Positions 50,425-62,772 of a DNA stretch of 64,000 nt are shown here, piece by piece (the first letter of the stretch is position 1; each line of letters begins with the position of its first letter). Made by a program: the position numbers and the translations under genes. Source of the stretch: Sindora glabra (taxonomy: Eukaryota > Streptophyta > Magnoliopsida > Fabales > Fabaceae); the NCBI GenBank assembly GCA_020226215.1, contig CM035236.1, positions 4,035,001 to 4,099,000 on the forward strand, in the 5' to 3' direction. Under the pieces are notes generated by a model. It was not told where the DNA came from, searched no databases, and saw only the letters and a program-made list of their open reading frames with translations.

Positions 50425-53200
50425 TGACTGATCATGAGTAAAAGGACACCGTGATCAGTCCTGCCTCATAACTGTTTTTGGTTTCTGTTTTCCTTTTCTT
50501 TTCCTTTTATCTTTTTTCCGTTTGTTTTATTTTATTTTTTTGCCTTTGAAAATCTGGTTTCTGTTTTCCTTCCCTTTTACTTTTATATTTTTCCATTTAT
50601 TTTATTTTATTTTTTTGTTTGAATTTCTGCCTGGCTTCATTTTGATGTTTATTTTCATTTTCTCGTTTTCCCTTTGTTTTTTTTCTTTTGAAATTATGAT
50701 TTTAGTTTTATGTTTCTTTTCATTTTGTCTTTTTTCATTTATTTTACTTTTACCTTATTTTTTTCTTCATCTGCTTTTTTTATTTTTTGTGATCAATTTA
50801 TTCTCTTTTTTTACCTATTTTTTTGCCAGATTTTTTTTTATTTTGTTGAGTTTTATTTTTTTACTAATATATTTTTTCAATTAAAATAATTTTAACTTTT
50901 TTCACCCTATATGTATTAAATTTATTTTATTTCAAATGAGATTTAATATTTTTTTAAAACTTTGCAATAATCTATAATTTGTGAGCCTTTTTAAATTTTT
51001 AATTATAATTTTAACCTTACTTTAATTTGATTTAGTTTATTAAAATTTAAATATTTATTTTATATTAATTAATCAATATTCTAAATAATAATCAATTATT
51101 TTTTAACTCTCATAAAATTGTACAATATATATAATGCAATAAAATAGTATGTGTAATAAGACTGATGAGATAATTATTATCTCAATAAATACAAACAATT
51201 ACATTTCCTATTGTAAACTTATTACTTGATAGTTGTGTCTTCTCAAACTTTATGTTCAATTCAACTTATTTTGATTGTTATAACATAGTTAATTTATATT
51301 TAAATATTGATTATCCATTAATAGTACTAAAATTATTCTTTAACAAAGGACTATCCTTTTTTTAATATACTGATAAGCTGACATATATATTTTATTATAA
51401 AAACGTCTGATAAGTATTAATTTTTTTTCTTATGAAATAGATTTTTTTAAAATTTATATTTCTTTAAAAAAAGGAGTTGATACCCTAAATTTAAATTTTT
51501 TTCACAAATTTATTTTTTTTAACTATAATAGTAAGCTAAAATTAATTCTTTCCATAAAATTGCAATGAGTTAAGAAAAAATTTTGTTAGGGGTTTGGGTA
51601 AATAAAATTTTAGGTACAGTATCCTGGTATTCAATTATAAGATTTATTTTTTAATTTTATAAAAATATAATTATAAAAATTAAAATAATAAAAATAAATT
51701 TATATGTTTAATATTAAGTATAAAATATTTAATAAAAGATATTAAAGAAATATAATTTTTTTAAAAAATTATCTTCTATTATATCATAATTTTAAAATTT
51801 AAATGTTATATTTTTTTAATTTTTTAATAATATATTATAGATATATATAATACTTGATTATACATTTTTTAAAGAAATAGGTTTTATTATATTAAAAGAA
51901 ATTTTTAGTATTAAAAAACCTATTTTAAATAAAAAACATATAAGAAAATTTTGACATTAATTTTTTTTTAAATTTAAAAAAATTTAATCATATATTTAAA
52001 AACTAAAAAAAATAAAACTTGATGGTCACACAAAAAAAATATTAAAAAAAATAAAATCTGATCACAGGGAGGGGCCACGCGTGATCAACTCTAGTCACGT
52101 CAAGCTCCTCTCCGAGATTGCACTTTTTTAAATAAAAAAATTTATTTTAAGCATTTTGGTAAATAAAATTTGTAGTGCAGTAGTTCAGTAATATATTTTT
52201 CAGAAGTCAGGATAACAGTAAAAAAATTTATCCAAATGCTGTGCTCAGGAAAATAATTTTCCATTTCACTGTGCCGACATTTTCACTAACCAAAATACTT
52301 AAAATAATTTTTTTAAAAAAAACTTTATTGATCACGGGAAGGGGCAGTCCGTGATTAGCCTACCCCATCCTGTCACTCAATTTCTGTTAATCTTTTTTTT
52401 TATGTTTTCTTTTGTCTGCCTTTCTGTGTTAAGTTTTATTTTGTCGATTTTCTAATTTTTGTTTTCATTTTTCTGCGGTTTTGTGTCATCTTTGTTTGTT
52501 TTTTATTTTCATTTTTATCAGTTTTTGTCTTGTCTTTTTTTAATTTTTTTGTTTTTCATGATTTTTTGTCTTACCTTTTTTTTCTTTCATTTTCATCAAT
52601 TTTGTATTAGTCTAACATATTAATTTTTATTCTTTTTTATATCTTCACTATTTTTTTATTTTCTTTTTCGTATGTTTAATTCTTTTTTACCTTCATCAAA
52701 AATTTATTTTGTTTGTTTTTTAGTTTTTCATTTTTTTTATTGATCCATCTTCATATTCATTTATTTTTTTCGAGATAAGTTATTTTATATTTTTTCTTTT
52801 TTTCAATTTATTTCTATAAATATGTTTTTTTTTGGGAATTAAAATTTTTTTGACTATTTTTCACCTTATATACATTAAATTTGTTTTAGTACAAGTTGCA
52901 TTTAATTTTTTATAAAATTTTGTAATATTTTTTAACTTATGAGCCTTTTATCTTTTTAATTATAATTTTAACATAACTTTGATTTGATTTAGTTCACAAA
53001 AAACTAAATACTTATTTTATATTAAGTAATTAATATTCTTAAAAATAATTAATAATATTTATAACTTTTATAAAATTGTGCAATGTATATAATGTAATAA
53101 AATAGTAAGTGCGGTAAGACTGGTGGGATAATTACTGTCTCAGTAAATACAAACAATTATATTTTCTCTTGTAAACTTATTACTTGATAGTTGTAAATTA
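50425..53200. repeat. MULE-internal direct duplication, two copies about 1.95 kb apart
   Basis: Copy one (about 50,425-51,240) and copy two (about 52,325-53,200) share the same order. A GATCA-containing GC-rich head comes first, then a long T-rich tract (which makes the meaningless Phe-rich frame at 50,522-50,884). TTCACC(C/T)TATAT..ATTAAATTT follows, then GTGAGCCTTTT / ATGAGCCTTTT, and last AGTAAATACAAACAATTA..CTTGTAAACTTATTACTTGA. No protein is encoded. Confidence 0.7.
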
Positions 53201-54134
53201 GAAAAAATATACTTGAACTTCATTTAATATACATATGGTCAATTTATTGAAGTCTTGGACTTCTTTATGGTAATTATTCAAAGTTTTAAATATTAATCAA
53301 CTATATTATTAGCTGTCACTATATTGTATGATAATGTAATATAATAAAATTGGTGTAGCAGGAAATTTTTTTACTATGCAAGTATAAGAGAAATATGTTT
53401 CCTAAGGTGAGTGTTAGGATCGAAAAGTAGACACTTTGTAAATTATAGTATTGCAATTCACATATAAAAAAGAAAAACACAGCACTTGCTTAAATAATTA
53501 ATTATTTAGGGTAGTAGAATGTTAAGTCTTAGTTTAGGGATCGAGAAACGTGTGATCTCGAATGTCTAAAATTACACAATACTAAATTTAATAGCGTGAT
53601 TTACCATAGTGACCTCTAAATGAGTAATTAACACCATTTTTCGTAATTACATATAAGTCTACATTTAAAATTACATCTTGAAGACCGGTATTTTAGAATG
53701 ATCCATTGAATTTCAAATAATAATATAATGAATGGAGTGGGATTAATAGTTTGATGAAGATAAATGATTAGAAAGTGAAATATATAATCGTAGAATTGTA
53801 CAACTTAGCTCTAAAAGTGGGTAATATGGTTAATGTAACATAAGAAATTACTAAATCTAAGGCAAAAAAATTACGAAGCAATTAAAAAAAATAAGCCTAA
53901 ACACTATATTACAATAATGAAGCCTTCAATCACCAAAATAATGGCTCCCAGTCCCACACCGAGGGCGTCGCCTTTCGCAGTTATGGTCGTTGAGCTAGGG
54001 GCTGTTATTCTCCATCGTTATCTGCATCGTCATCTGCATAAGTCACATGGGTCTGACCCCTAGAAGGTGGAGAGTTCAAGTCCCAAGGGGATGATTAAAA
54101 TGCTTGAAATAGGGTTACTTGGTGTGAAAAACCT
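53201..54134. other. MULE interior left of the PMD gene
   Basis: AT-rich, no gene. A GC-richer block at about 53,940-54,105 includes GAGTTCAAGTCCC, which resembles a tRNA B-box, but no cloverleaf can be drawn around it. It may be 3' sequence of the PMD transcript or a captured fragment. Confidence 0.35.
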
Positions 54135-56385
54135 TTAGTGCTGCTGCTCCATAGATCCGCTAGTATACTCAGTAGTGAATGCAAATGGGTCATCAAACAA
54201 TCCCATTAGAGAGCTAGGAATTCGCTGAGCTGATTGTGATGGTGATGGTGTGGAAAAAGATGATCGTGGAGCATCATAGGGGTGTTGCGGCGGCAATGTC
54301 ATGCTGTGCGATAGACCAGTTTCTGCACTTGGGAAGAATTGTGATGGTGGAAAATAAGTTGATGGTCCCACAGCACCGATATCAGCATGCATCGATCCAG
54401 GGATGAAAGGGCTAGCGACACCTGATTGCATCGGTGATGGATGAGAATAAGGCACACTTTTATCGTCGCCCTCTTCTTCAGGCAAAATAGGATCCTTGAG
54501 GGACATGAAGTCCGTATGCTCTCCTACCACGCTTAGGCTCGGGAATGGATGGTCTAGGTAATTCATCAGCTGGGTAGGCAGGCTGGTCAGCAGTCATGTC
54601 TCGATGCTCTCTAGTGCATAGCATAGGTACATTCCCGACCCACGATTTTCCTAAACTGACTATATGGTTGTGAAGGGGAATCCTCGACACTAAGTTTGTG
54701 GAGTCTCTCAACTACGTCAGCCTATATAGAAGTACATTTGATACAGTTAATACATATTACATGTTGAAGAAATCACAAAGCATAGTATGAACATTGTTAG
54801 TTACCACAAATCCTGGACCGCCGCTAGACAGATGGATCCATCGTCTGGTATGTCTCTAATACCATGACATATAGCTCGAGTCTCGATGAAGAGCATCTGT
54901 CTCAAACTCTGTCAACGAGAGTGTATTGTGCCATGCATTCCAAGCGCTGATGAATATCATATGCTCTTGATGCCAGTCTTTTAATGTTTTGCCCCGAAGC
55001 TATAGTGTATGACAAGAACTGAGGTTAAATGGCTCCTGTGGGATGGGCTACCTCCTCCCAAATTGCCGGAGCACACGGTTTGCATGGTGCCACTCCATAA
55101 TGTGGAAGCAAATGACGGGAACTGATGCCAACCATATATCAGGCGACATCAAGCAATACCCTAGGTATAAGCTGCTGTACACTGGGATTGTCATAAAGGG
55201 CGTCCAAATAATCTAAAATCACAAAGAAATATAGCATAAATTAACAAATTAGTAGATCTAGCAATAGATTGATACAAATGAAAGACAACGGTGTTTCCAT
55301 CCTTATCGTCCCTCATCTGATCGAGTAATACTTTGTAATGATGTAGAGCCATCGATGGCGGTCGGAGAGGTAGGCCAGTGTTCTTCCACCTGGGAGAAAT
55401 ACATATTATATATTAATTGTTTGAGTTATTTAAGCAGATGTAAGAGACGCAATACGAAATATGCGTACAATCCACACCTGAAGCCCAATGGTGGAAGTAA
55501 GGGATAAATGTCTAGCTGGGGATTTGGATACGGAGGTCTTGCCGGCACTAGAGTGGGGAAATGATCCCACGCCCATAAATGCAGGCATCCACTAATATTT
55601 AGCTCATCACATTTTGTGGTGGAGCACAACTCTCTATACAGGCATGCCAGGACTGCCGATCCCCAACTGTATTGACCTGCATCTGTGAAGTTCTTTAGTA
55701 ATGGCAGATACATTAGTAGTACCCTATGACCGGAAGTGTCAGACATAAGGTAACCGCCAATGAGTTGCAGGATGTAAGCACGTGCAAAGCGCTATGTTAG
55801 TTCATCATCGGCATCATTTGGTAAGTATCCGAAGTTAGTTGCTAATCAGGTGATGCTTAGGTGCTGGCCTTGCAAACATTCATCAGGCGGTTTGATCCTA
55901 AGTAGAAATTCACAAATCCCTGGCCAATTAAGTCCGGTTCTTCCAGATACGGGGACACCCTCGTAAGGCAAACCTAACTGGATAGATACATCCTGTAACG
56001 TAATAGTGCATTCCCCGGTGGTGGTGTGAAAAGTGTGCGTCTCAGGACGCCATCGTTCAACTAAGGCGGACACCATAGCTGCATTGAAATCAAAATGTCC
56101 AAGTCGACTGACGCCGTGAAAGCCAACCTGCTACAGATATGACACAATTGCAATTGGGGGATCAAATAGTCGGTCTGCGTGGGCGACACATCGTAGCCTC
56201 AGGATTGGTCTTCCCTATTGGCATTCATGGAAATAATGGTTAGAACATTTACAATTGGTGAATGGCCATTAAAGGAATGGAATTACCTGATTTTGCTATA
56301 CTACTTATGAAATATGTCGTGACTGTAAGTATAAAAGAGACTCGTCCTCAGGTCCAGGGGTGATGACACGTCGCTGAGTAGCCAT
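54135..56385 (-). pseudogene. Decayed plant mobile domain (PMD, aminotransferase-like) gene of the MULE
   Basis: Start ATG at 56,385 (MATQRRVITPGPEDES); exon 1 ends at 56,287 before GTAATT; exon 2 starts at 56,213; a further junction lies near 55,465/55,395. The PMD signature is clear: ALVERWRPETHTFH, ITLQDVSIQLGLPYEGVPV, RFARAYILQLIGGYL, YSWGSAVLACLYRELC, and later WLASVPVICFHIMEWH and RVLRQFG. A Pro/Ser-rich tail occupies 54,135-54,566. In-frame stops occur at HIS*VV*QNQ, YL*QVGF, SIT*LAT, LT*RFA and RR*PIP, mostly where Gln or Trp is expected. Known: PMD proteins such as MAIN and MAIL1 are host genes related to transposon-borne copies. The role in transposition is not established. Exact 3' exon structure is uncertain. 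Confidence 0.82.
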
Positions 56386-56654
56386 AACTGATGATATCTA
56401 TATACTATATTAAATTACAAGAATTCAATCAAATGCACATACTTAAATTTACGTAAATGTTGTACCCAAAAATTTACAAGGAGACCAACATGACTTAATA
56501 AATAAAAATAGATCAACACAGTAAGACATAATTGTAACATACATATATATTTGGCATTGTTTGGACATAATTGCAAAATGGTAGAAACAATTTATGAAAT
56601 GCCGCAGTCAAGGTTTTAATTTGAAATAAAAGTGACATATTCATAAACTACTGG

Positions 56655-59446
56655 CTTTCTCAGGGGCGCTAAGTGTCATGGCACATTTTGTTGCCTGGAA
56701 GGACAAATTGTGCGATTGTGGCCAGACTGACGGCACAACCCACACCTTGAAGGTTCTGATGGACCCTCTATCTAGTCCATTTCGTTCCTCATACGTGAGG
56801 AACGGGGGCGACCACCAAGATGCATTTGCATAGGATCCGACACAACTGTTGGTCCATTGGAGGTTGGCCAATGCTCTATACCGCCTATGGGACGAAACTC
56901 ACTGTTATAAGCCTGCACCATTGTCTCCAGTCGGAACACAGGATCGACAAACTACAAGGGATCCAATGCAACCTTCGTGCATACGGCGAACACATGTTGG
57001 CAAGGCCAGTGCTCTACCTGAAATTTGCCACAATCACATGTCCTCTGCGCCAGGCTAACCTTGCATGTCCAACCAAACTGCTTCCACGTGGGATCATATG
57101 ACTTTTCGACCTCAAAAATCATACCGAATCGGTCGAAATGCCGAACATGACAGGAAGATGCCTTCCGGGTGCAATCTTGAAACCTTTTCCCTACATCTTC
57201 TTTGAACACCTCTCCTGCATGTAACTGTGCTGCAATAGTTTTTGCTCTGTTCACGAAGTATGTATTGATTTGATGCAGTGTAGCTTTGACTAGTTCAATG
57301 ATCGATAAATGTTTGACCCCTTTCAAAACACTATTGATACACTCTGCTAGATTTGTGGTCATGTGACCCCATCGTCGGCCCCTATCATCATAAGCACGAC
57401 TCCATTGACACCTTGGGATATTATCAACCCACTCCGCAGCTCTAGATTACAATTGGGTTAATTCTTCAAGTTTGTTATCTACAACATGCTGTTTATATTA
57501 ATAACCTGTACCCGAAAATGCTATTAATCAATTAGCAATAGTCATAACATAAAGTGTCAGTTAAGGATGCTATTATCAGTAATACGCACCGATGCTCGTA
57601 AACATCTTCTTCAACCACACTATCCTAAAAGTTGAGTTTAGGTTGCTAGCGATATGTCGGAGACAAAATACATGATAACCATTAGGGGCTTGCCACCCAA
57701 CGCGTGGGTTTGTAACGGTACGTAATATTCTAGGATGTCTATCTGAGATTAGGCAAATATGTTGTCTGTCTTTAACAACACACTATCGAACATGGGATAG
57801 GAACCAAGCCCATGTATCGTAAGTTTCTCCCTCCACCACAGCAAATGCAAATGGGACGACTTTTTTGTCTCTGTCATTGTCCTGTGACGTCGCCGTTAAC
57901 AAGACCCCTTTGTACCTTCCATACAAAAAAGTTCCATCCACTTGGATTATGGGCTTCAAGTGGGAAAATGATTCGATGCATGGTCTAAAAGTTCAAAACA
58001 CTCGACGGAATAATGCAACCGGTGCATCTGCAGAACTCGACGGCAGATATTCTTAGGTAACAAGCTCAAAGTAAGACCCAGGATTGAAGAGACGCACTGT
58101 TGCCAACCATCTAGGTAACATTGAGTATGACTTCTCCCAATTCCCAAAAGCAAGAGAATAGCTCTCTGTTTTCCCTTCCACGCCTTCCTATATGACATCC
58201 AATACCTAAATATACTATGGATTCGCTTTATCACCTCTTGGATGGATACACTTGGATTTTCGGTCACCATAGCCACAATGTACGATGAAATGATATCTGT
58301 GTCTAGTTTTGGATGATCCTGGGAAAGAGACGCAGACACACACGTGTGGGGACTATTATATTTTGTTATCTGCCAGTGATCCTCCCTTGGCTTATGGTAT
58401 GTTCTGACCCTCCAATTACAATGATCATCGTAATGAGGGCACCGATATTCTTCGTACTTAGATGATGAGTAATGTATGCAAAATGTGTGGTGAGTTTGCA
58501 TTGAGTATATTTTCATCGTGCGACGAAACGCCTTCTAGTTCATATACCGTAAACCCATATATAGCTCTTGGTTATCATTTATATTTATGTCATGGCCGAA
58601 CTCGGGGTAATCATGGCTGGCAGCAACATCTACATTTAGTTGTGAGAAAAAGGCAGTGGCCGATTCTATGAGCTGGCCTCCATGCATTGTGGGCAGTGCA
58701 CTAACGACGTCTTCCCCGTCTTCTTCGTCACCGCAATCGTCGCCGTCGCCATCACCCTCACCATCAAATCCTTTAGGAATGGGGTCACATGTACCTTCCT
58801 CTTCGAAGTCGTCCATTATGTCCTCTGTTTCCTCTGGGGATGAAGGGGAGTGAGAAGGTCTAAAGTATTGCTAAGAGAAACATGGTTGTGGAGTGTAATT
58901 ATCAACAAGGCTGTGAAACTACTGACCATAGTCAATCTGTACATTCATTGGTTTTACGCTGCTCATGCACGGGTTGTAACACGAGGGTCCCCCAGTAGCG
59001 TCATTACGTTGACTTGTGGAAGGTAGTAGATATGGGGCACTTGATCCAACTGGCTGACTTGCAACGTTCAAATCAAATCCCACTGGTCCAATAAGTGCAC
59101 ACACCTCTGGACATGACAATTGAGTAGGAAACATCGCATTCACTTTCCACATCCGCTGAATGTCCTCATCGTCTGCCAACTCACATGCCTTATACCGTGT
59201 CAGATTTAGCGAGAGCGGATGTCTGTATATCAACTCGGTTACAACTTGATTTTCATTGAGACGCAGCTTTTGCCCAACTATACTCTTCAGAGCATCAAAG
59301 GTTATGTCTGAACTGATTGAAATTACTTTGACCTTGGAGCACCTAAAGCTATCGCCTTCATCCGATTCGTAAATTTCTCCATTCCCGTAAATACATATAT
59401 TTTGACGCCTGGAACTTATTCTAATTTGAACCGTAGTCCGGATCAA
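56655..59446 (-). pseudogene. Decayed MuDR-type transposase gene
   Basis: Read from 59,446 leftwards: a PB1-like N-terminal region (SDITFDALKSIVGQKLRL); an acidic linker (58,816-58,700); the MuDR DNA-binding region ending ..EVIKRIHSI at about 58,210; then the DDE core. Catalytic positions are the Asp of QVDGTF at 57,936-57,938, the Asp of LISDRH at 57,741-57,743 and the Glu of NLAECINS at 57,342-57,344. A SWIM zinc finger (CDCGKF..PCQH) lies at about 56,980-57,045 and a CCHC zinc knuckle (CGLC..GHNRTIC) at about 56,695-56,745. At least seven in-frame stops (after DYGQ, CFS, YMN, RVF, HVR, TQL, EMD) and one or more frameshifts break it. No usable start codon is seen. The full domain order of a MULE transposase is preserved. 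Confidence 0.88.
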
Positions 59447-62144
59447 GGGTCATCCCCGAAAGAAAATTTTCAATAATTGTTGTAATATGTATCATAATTA
59501 TGGAGACAATTTTATAACACTATTACTACATAATTACTCGTAACTTTATAATCACTGTCAATAATGATTAACATCCTGCAATGCTACATTCAAACACATA
59601 TGTAAATTTTTTTACCGAAAGGACCTTTGACTTCTGTAAGTTTTTTTTGCAGTAGAAAAAAGAACCCTTTTAATTATTTTAGGAAGAGATAAAATAAGCC
59701 TAAACCCTATATATATAGTTATGTTCATTTAGTTTGTGGGGTTGTTGATCTGTACAATCAAATTATTAAATGTTTGTATTTTCTCAAACCCTATGTTCGC
59801 TTCATATTTTGTGTTTGTCGTAATATGATTTTGTGGGGTTGTGATTGTCATAACATGAGTTGATTCTCACTTAATAGTACTATTAACACTTACTCAACAA
59901 TACATCTCAGCAATAAAAATTATTCAAAAAATTAAAATATTTAAAAATTAAATATTTCTAATTTTTAAATATAAAAGAAAAGACTAAAAATTATGATATT
60001 TATTGAAACTATATTTTTATTTTAAAGACTTTATGATATTTACTAATTTTTATAACATTAATTATGGTTTACACAACACTAAATATGTAAAAAAATTAAG
60101 TAAAAGGTAGATAAAATTAAATTAAATATAAAAATTATAATACATAAAAAAGAGGACCCTAAACCCTAAATTATAATGGCTAAATTTAAGTAGAAACTAA
60201 TTACAATTTTTTTGATTTAAAGACAAAATAAGTAAATATTATTCTTTTTTAAACCAAAGTCTGTTACATACAAGCTTGCTAAGCTGAATTTTTTTTTAAA
60301 AAAAATTTAAGCTCAAATTAATCTTCAAAATAAAAAATTTAATTATCTATAAATACATTGATAACATAGAAATTAGTCTTTTTTTTTAAGAAGCTCCAAT
60401 GAGTTAAAAAAAATTTCTAAAAAAGTTTGATAAGCTGAAATATATATTTCTTCAAAAAATCCTAAACCTTAAGAATTATTTTTCTTATAAAGTAGAATTT
60501 TTTAAATAAATATTTCTTTCAAAAAAAGGGTCTAATAAGCTAAATAGAAATTTAAAAAAAATATTACTTTTAAATATACTGATAAGTTAAAATAACTTTT
60601 TTCCACAAAGATCTGATAAGTTAAAATTATTTTTCTATGAAATTAAATTTCTTTAAAAAAAAATTTCTTCAAATCAAAAGGTTGAAGGGTTAGAATTAAA
60701 TTTCTTACATAAAAAAAAATATATTTTTAGACATGCTTATACCCTAACGTACATTTTTTTTAAAACCATCTGATTAGTTAAAATTACTCTTGCAAAAGAA
60801 ATAGATTTTTAAAAAAATAATATTTCTTTAAGAAAAAGGGTTGCTAAGTTAAAATTAAATTTTTATAAAAATTCTATTAGTTAAAAACATACTGATAACC
60901 TAAAATCATTTTTTCCTAAAAAAAGTGTGATGAGTTAAAATTATTTTCTACAAGAATAGATTTTAGGAGTTCGGGATCAGGATTTTATAGTTTATGGTTT
61001 GAGATTTTGGGAGTTTCAGGGCTTATGATTTAGTGTTCATAGATTTAGGGTTTATCTTATTAGGTTTTGGGGTTGGTAAGTTAAAATTTTTTTTCCAACC
61101 AAAAGATCTACTTCTTTAAACATACTGATAAATTAAAATATGTTTATTTCACTAAAATCTAATGAGTTAAATTTTTTTTCCTAAAAAATTTTAATATTTT
61201 AAACAAAATTATGAACAAAAAGGTTGACAAGCAAAAAATTTATTTCTTTCAAAATATATTATTTTTAAACATAATGATAATCCAAAATATATTTTTTTCC
61301 AAATAAGTCTAACGAGTTAAAACTATTTTTCTTAAGAAATAGTTTTTTCCTTATAAAAACTTTAAATAAATTCCATTATCTTTAACATATTGATAAGCTT
61401 ATATATATTTATTCCAAAGTAGTCTGATGAGTTAAAATTATTTTTCTACAAAATTATATTTTTTGAGAAAAAATAAAAAATGACAAAGTTATGCTCAAAT
61501 TAAAATGTTTAAGAAAATTTACTACTTTTACAAATACTGGTAACATAAAAAAAATTTTATAAAATAAATTCTTTAGATTAAATTTAATTTTCTAGAAAAA
61601 AATATTATAGGGATTAGGGTCGAGGTTCAAAGATTTTATGAAGTAAATTATGATTTAAGGTCTGAAACAAAAATTAAAAATTACAGTTTATAACATTTTA
61701 CCCTTGTTTAATATTTTTTAGTAATATTTTATTATTGATGAATCTTATTATATTTTTCTCACATTTGTAAAAGTTTCGATATTTATTCCCCTATTTCAAT
61801 AGTGCCTAACCAACAAGCATAGAAATTAAAATTCTAATAATTTGTGCAAAATCTAGTCAGGTTATAGATGTATTGCTGCACTCGAATAAAAAAAATTAAA
61901 AAAAACTAACATAAGCACATTAAAATAATATACACAAATAAAGAGGAATATTAAAACAATATAAATTATTTTAGCATACAATGTACATAATTAAATGTAC
62001 AAATAATTTATTTACAATGCTCAATATTAATGTTAGTTATAATGAGTAAAATGTTCTAAACAATATAATACTAAATATTTACTACAATTTTACAAGATTT
62101 AAAAGTCCTAAGTACTACTTAAAATAATAACTTTCTAAAAAAAA
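59447..62144 (-). repeat. Repeat-rich MULE segment, possible 5' UTR intron
   Basis: No coding frame. Between about 60,400 and 61,450 the motif CTGAT(A/G)AGTTAAAAT, in variants, recurs at least a dozen times, usually alternating ACTGATAA.. and TCTGATGAG.., with A/T spacers. Two weak copies also lie near the left end at about 51,368-51,410. GGGTT/TTTAGGGTTTA-rich text stands at 60,960-61,080. It lies between the putative donor at 62,150 and the transposase frame, so it may be a long leader intron. No acceptor is clear. Confidence 0.55.
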
Positions 62145-62275
62145 TCTTACTTGCAAACCGAATTCCTCAAATTACTGCTGAACTTGCTTGCTGATGGAGA
62201 GAAATCAAATTTTAGAGGGAAGTTTGAGAAATGAATTTTAGGTTTGCGAAGTGTTGGCCGGATGGGGATTTATAG
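62145..62275 (-). promoter_or_regulatory. Putative promoter, first exon and splice donor of the MULE transposase
   Basis: On the (-) strand GCTATAAATCC places a TATA box at 62,274-62,269. A CT/A-rich leader follows, ending TTTGCAA|GTAAGATT with a strong donor (GT at 62,150-62,149). Transcription would run left toward the transposase, which starts 2.7 kb away. This is inference from motifs only. Confidence 0.5.
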
Positions 62276-62300
62276 CCAAAATTCACGTGCACACAGTATT

Positions 62301-62346
62301 GCCACGTGACAGCATCCGGACGCGCCACGTGGCAGCATCCGGACGC
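62301..62346. repeat. 23-bp tandem repeat with CACGTG cores
   Basis: GCCACGTGACAGCATCCGGA+CGC at 62,301-62,323 is followed directly by GCCACGTGGCAGCATCCGGA+CGC at 62,324-62,346, one difference in 23. CACGTG is a G-box core. The pair lies just upstream of the putative transposase promoter. Confidence 0.9.
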
Positions 62347-62405
62347 CCAAGGAGGGCCGAGCGTGACAAGTGGCGGGCTGGGGGGCAACTTAGGTCATGG
62401 ACCTT

Positions 62406-62518
62406 GACCGTCCGTGATCAAACCTGATCACGGCGTTTAGCCCACCGTGATCAGACTGATCACCGGCCCTGGCCCAAGGTGATCAGGCCTGATCACGGAC
62501 GGACAGAGTCCGTGATCC
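62406..62518. repeat. Cluster of GTGATCA/TGATCAC palindromes in the MULE right subterminal region
   Basis: Three inverted pairs stand in a row: CCGTGATCA-AACC-TGATCACGG, then CGTGATCA-GAC-TGATCACC, then GTGATCA-GGCC-TGATCAC, plus a final CCGTGATCC. The same words occur near the left end (50,428-50,460) and internally (about 52,058-52,100 and 52,326-52,350). Candidate transposase-binding or cruciform-forming sites. Confidence 0.85.
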
Positions 62519-62690
62519 ATACTAAGCTGTCACGTGTCCAGCGGGTTCCAGTCGGCGCCCCCAACCGCGGCCAGCCTTTCGCCACGTGTCATTCCCGCTG
62601 ACAGCGGGTCCCACTCGCTCGCATGCAGCTTCCGCCATGTGTCCCTGTCGACTGACACGGCAGTCTGGAGCCTACGTCATCCACCCACCT

Positions 62691-62772
62691 TTAAGCATTC
62701 GGGTAAATAGTTTTAATTGTACAGGATCTTAGTTAATTTTTTTTCCACCTGCAGTATTTGGGTAATTGTGCT
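62691..62772 (-). repeat. Right terminal inverted repeat of the MULE
   Basis: Read on the (-) strand it begins AGCACAATTACCCAAATACT and pairs with 50,329-50,410. Confidence 0.92.

Larger units (their letters stand above)
50329..62772 (-). mobile_element. Complete 12.4-kb Mutator-like element (MULE) with PMD gene
   Basis: Both ends, both target duplications and two internal genes are present. The terminal inverted repeats (82 bp each) agree at about 73 positions. Inside, from the right end inward on the (-) strand: a GC-rich subterminal zone with TATA box, a repeat-rich 2.5-kb stretch, a decayed MuDR-type transposase, then a decayed plant-mobile-domain gene. The left 3.5 kb is AT/T-rich sequence with an internal duplication. 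Association of PMD genes with MULE transposases is known in plant genomes. This copy is structurally whole but its genes are broken, so it could move only with help from another copy. Confidence 0.92.

Noticed and set aside
50522..50884. 120-residue Phe-rich open frame that looks like a membrane protein
   Set aside because: It is the translation of a T-rich tract in the MULE; the same tract in the second internal copy has no open frame and there is no start context.
53990..54090. Possible tRNA (B-box-like GAGTTCAAGTCCC)
   Set aside because: No matching acceptor stem, D-arm or anticodon arm can be drawn around it.
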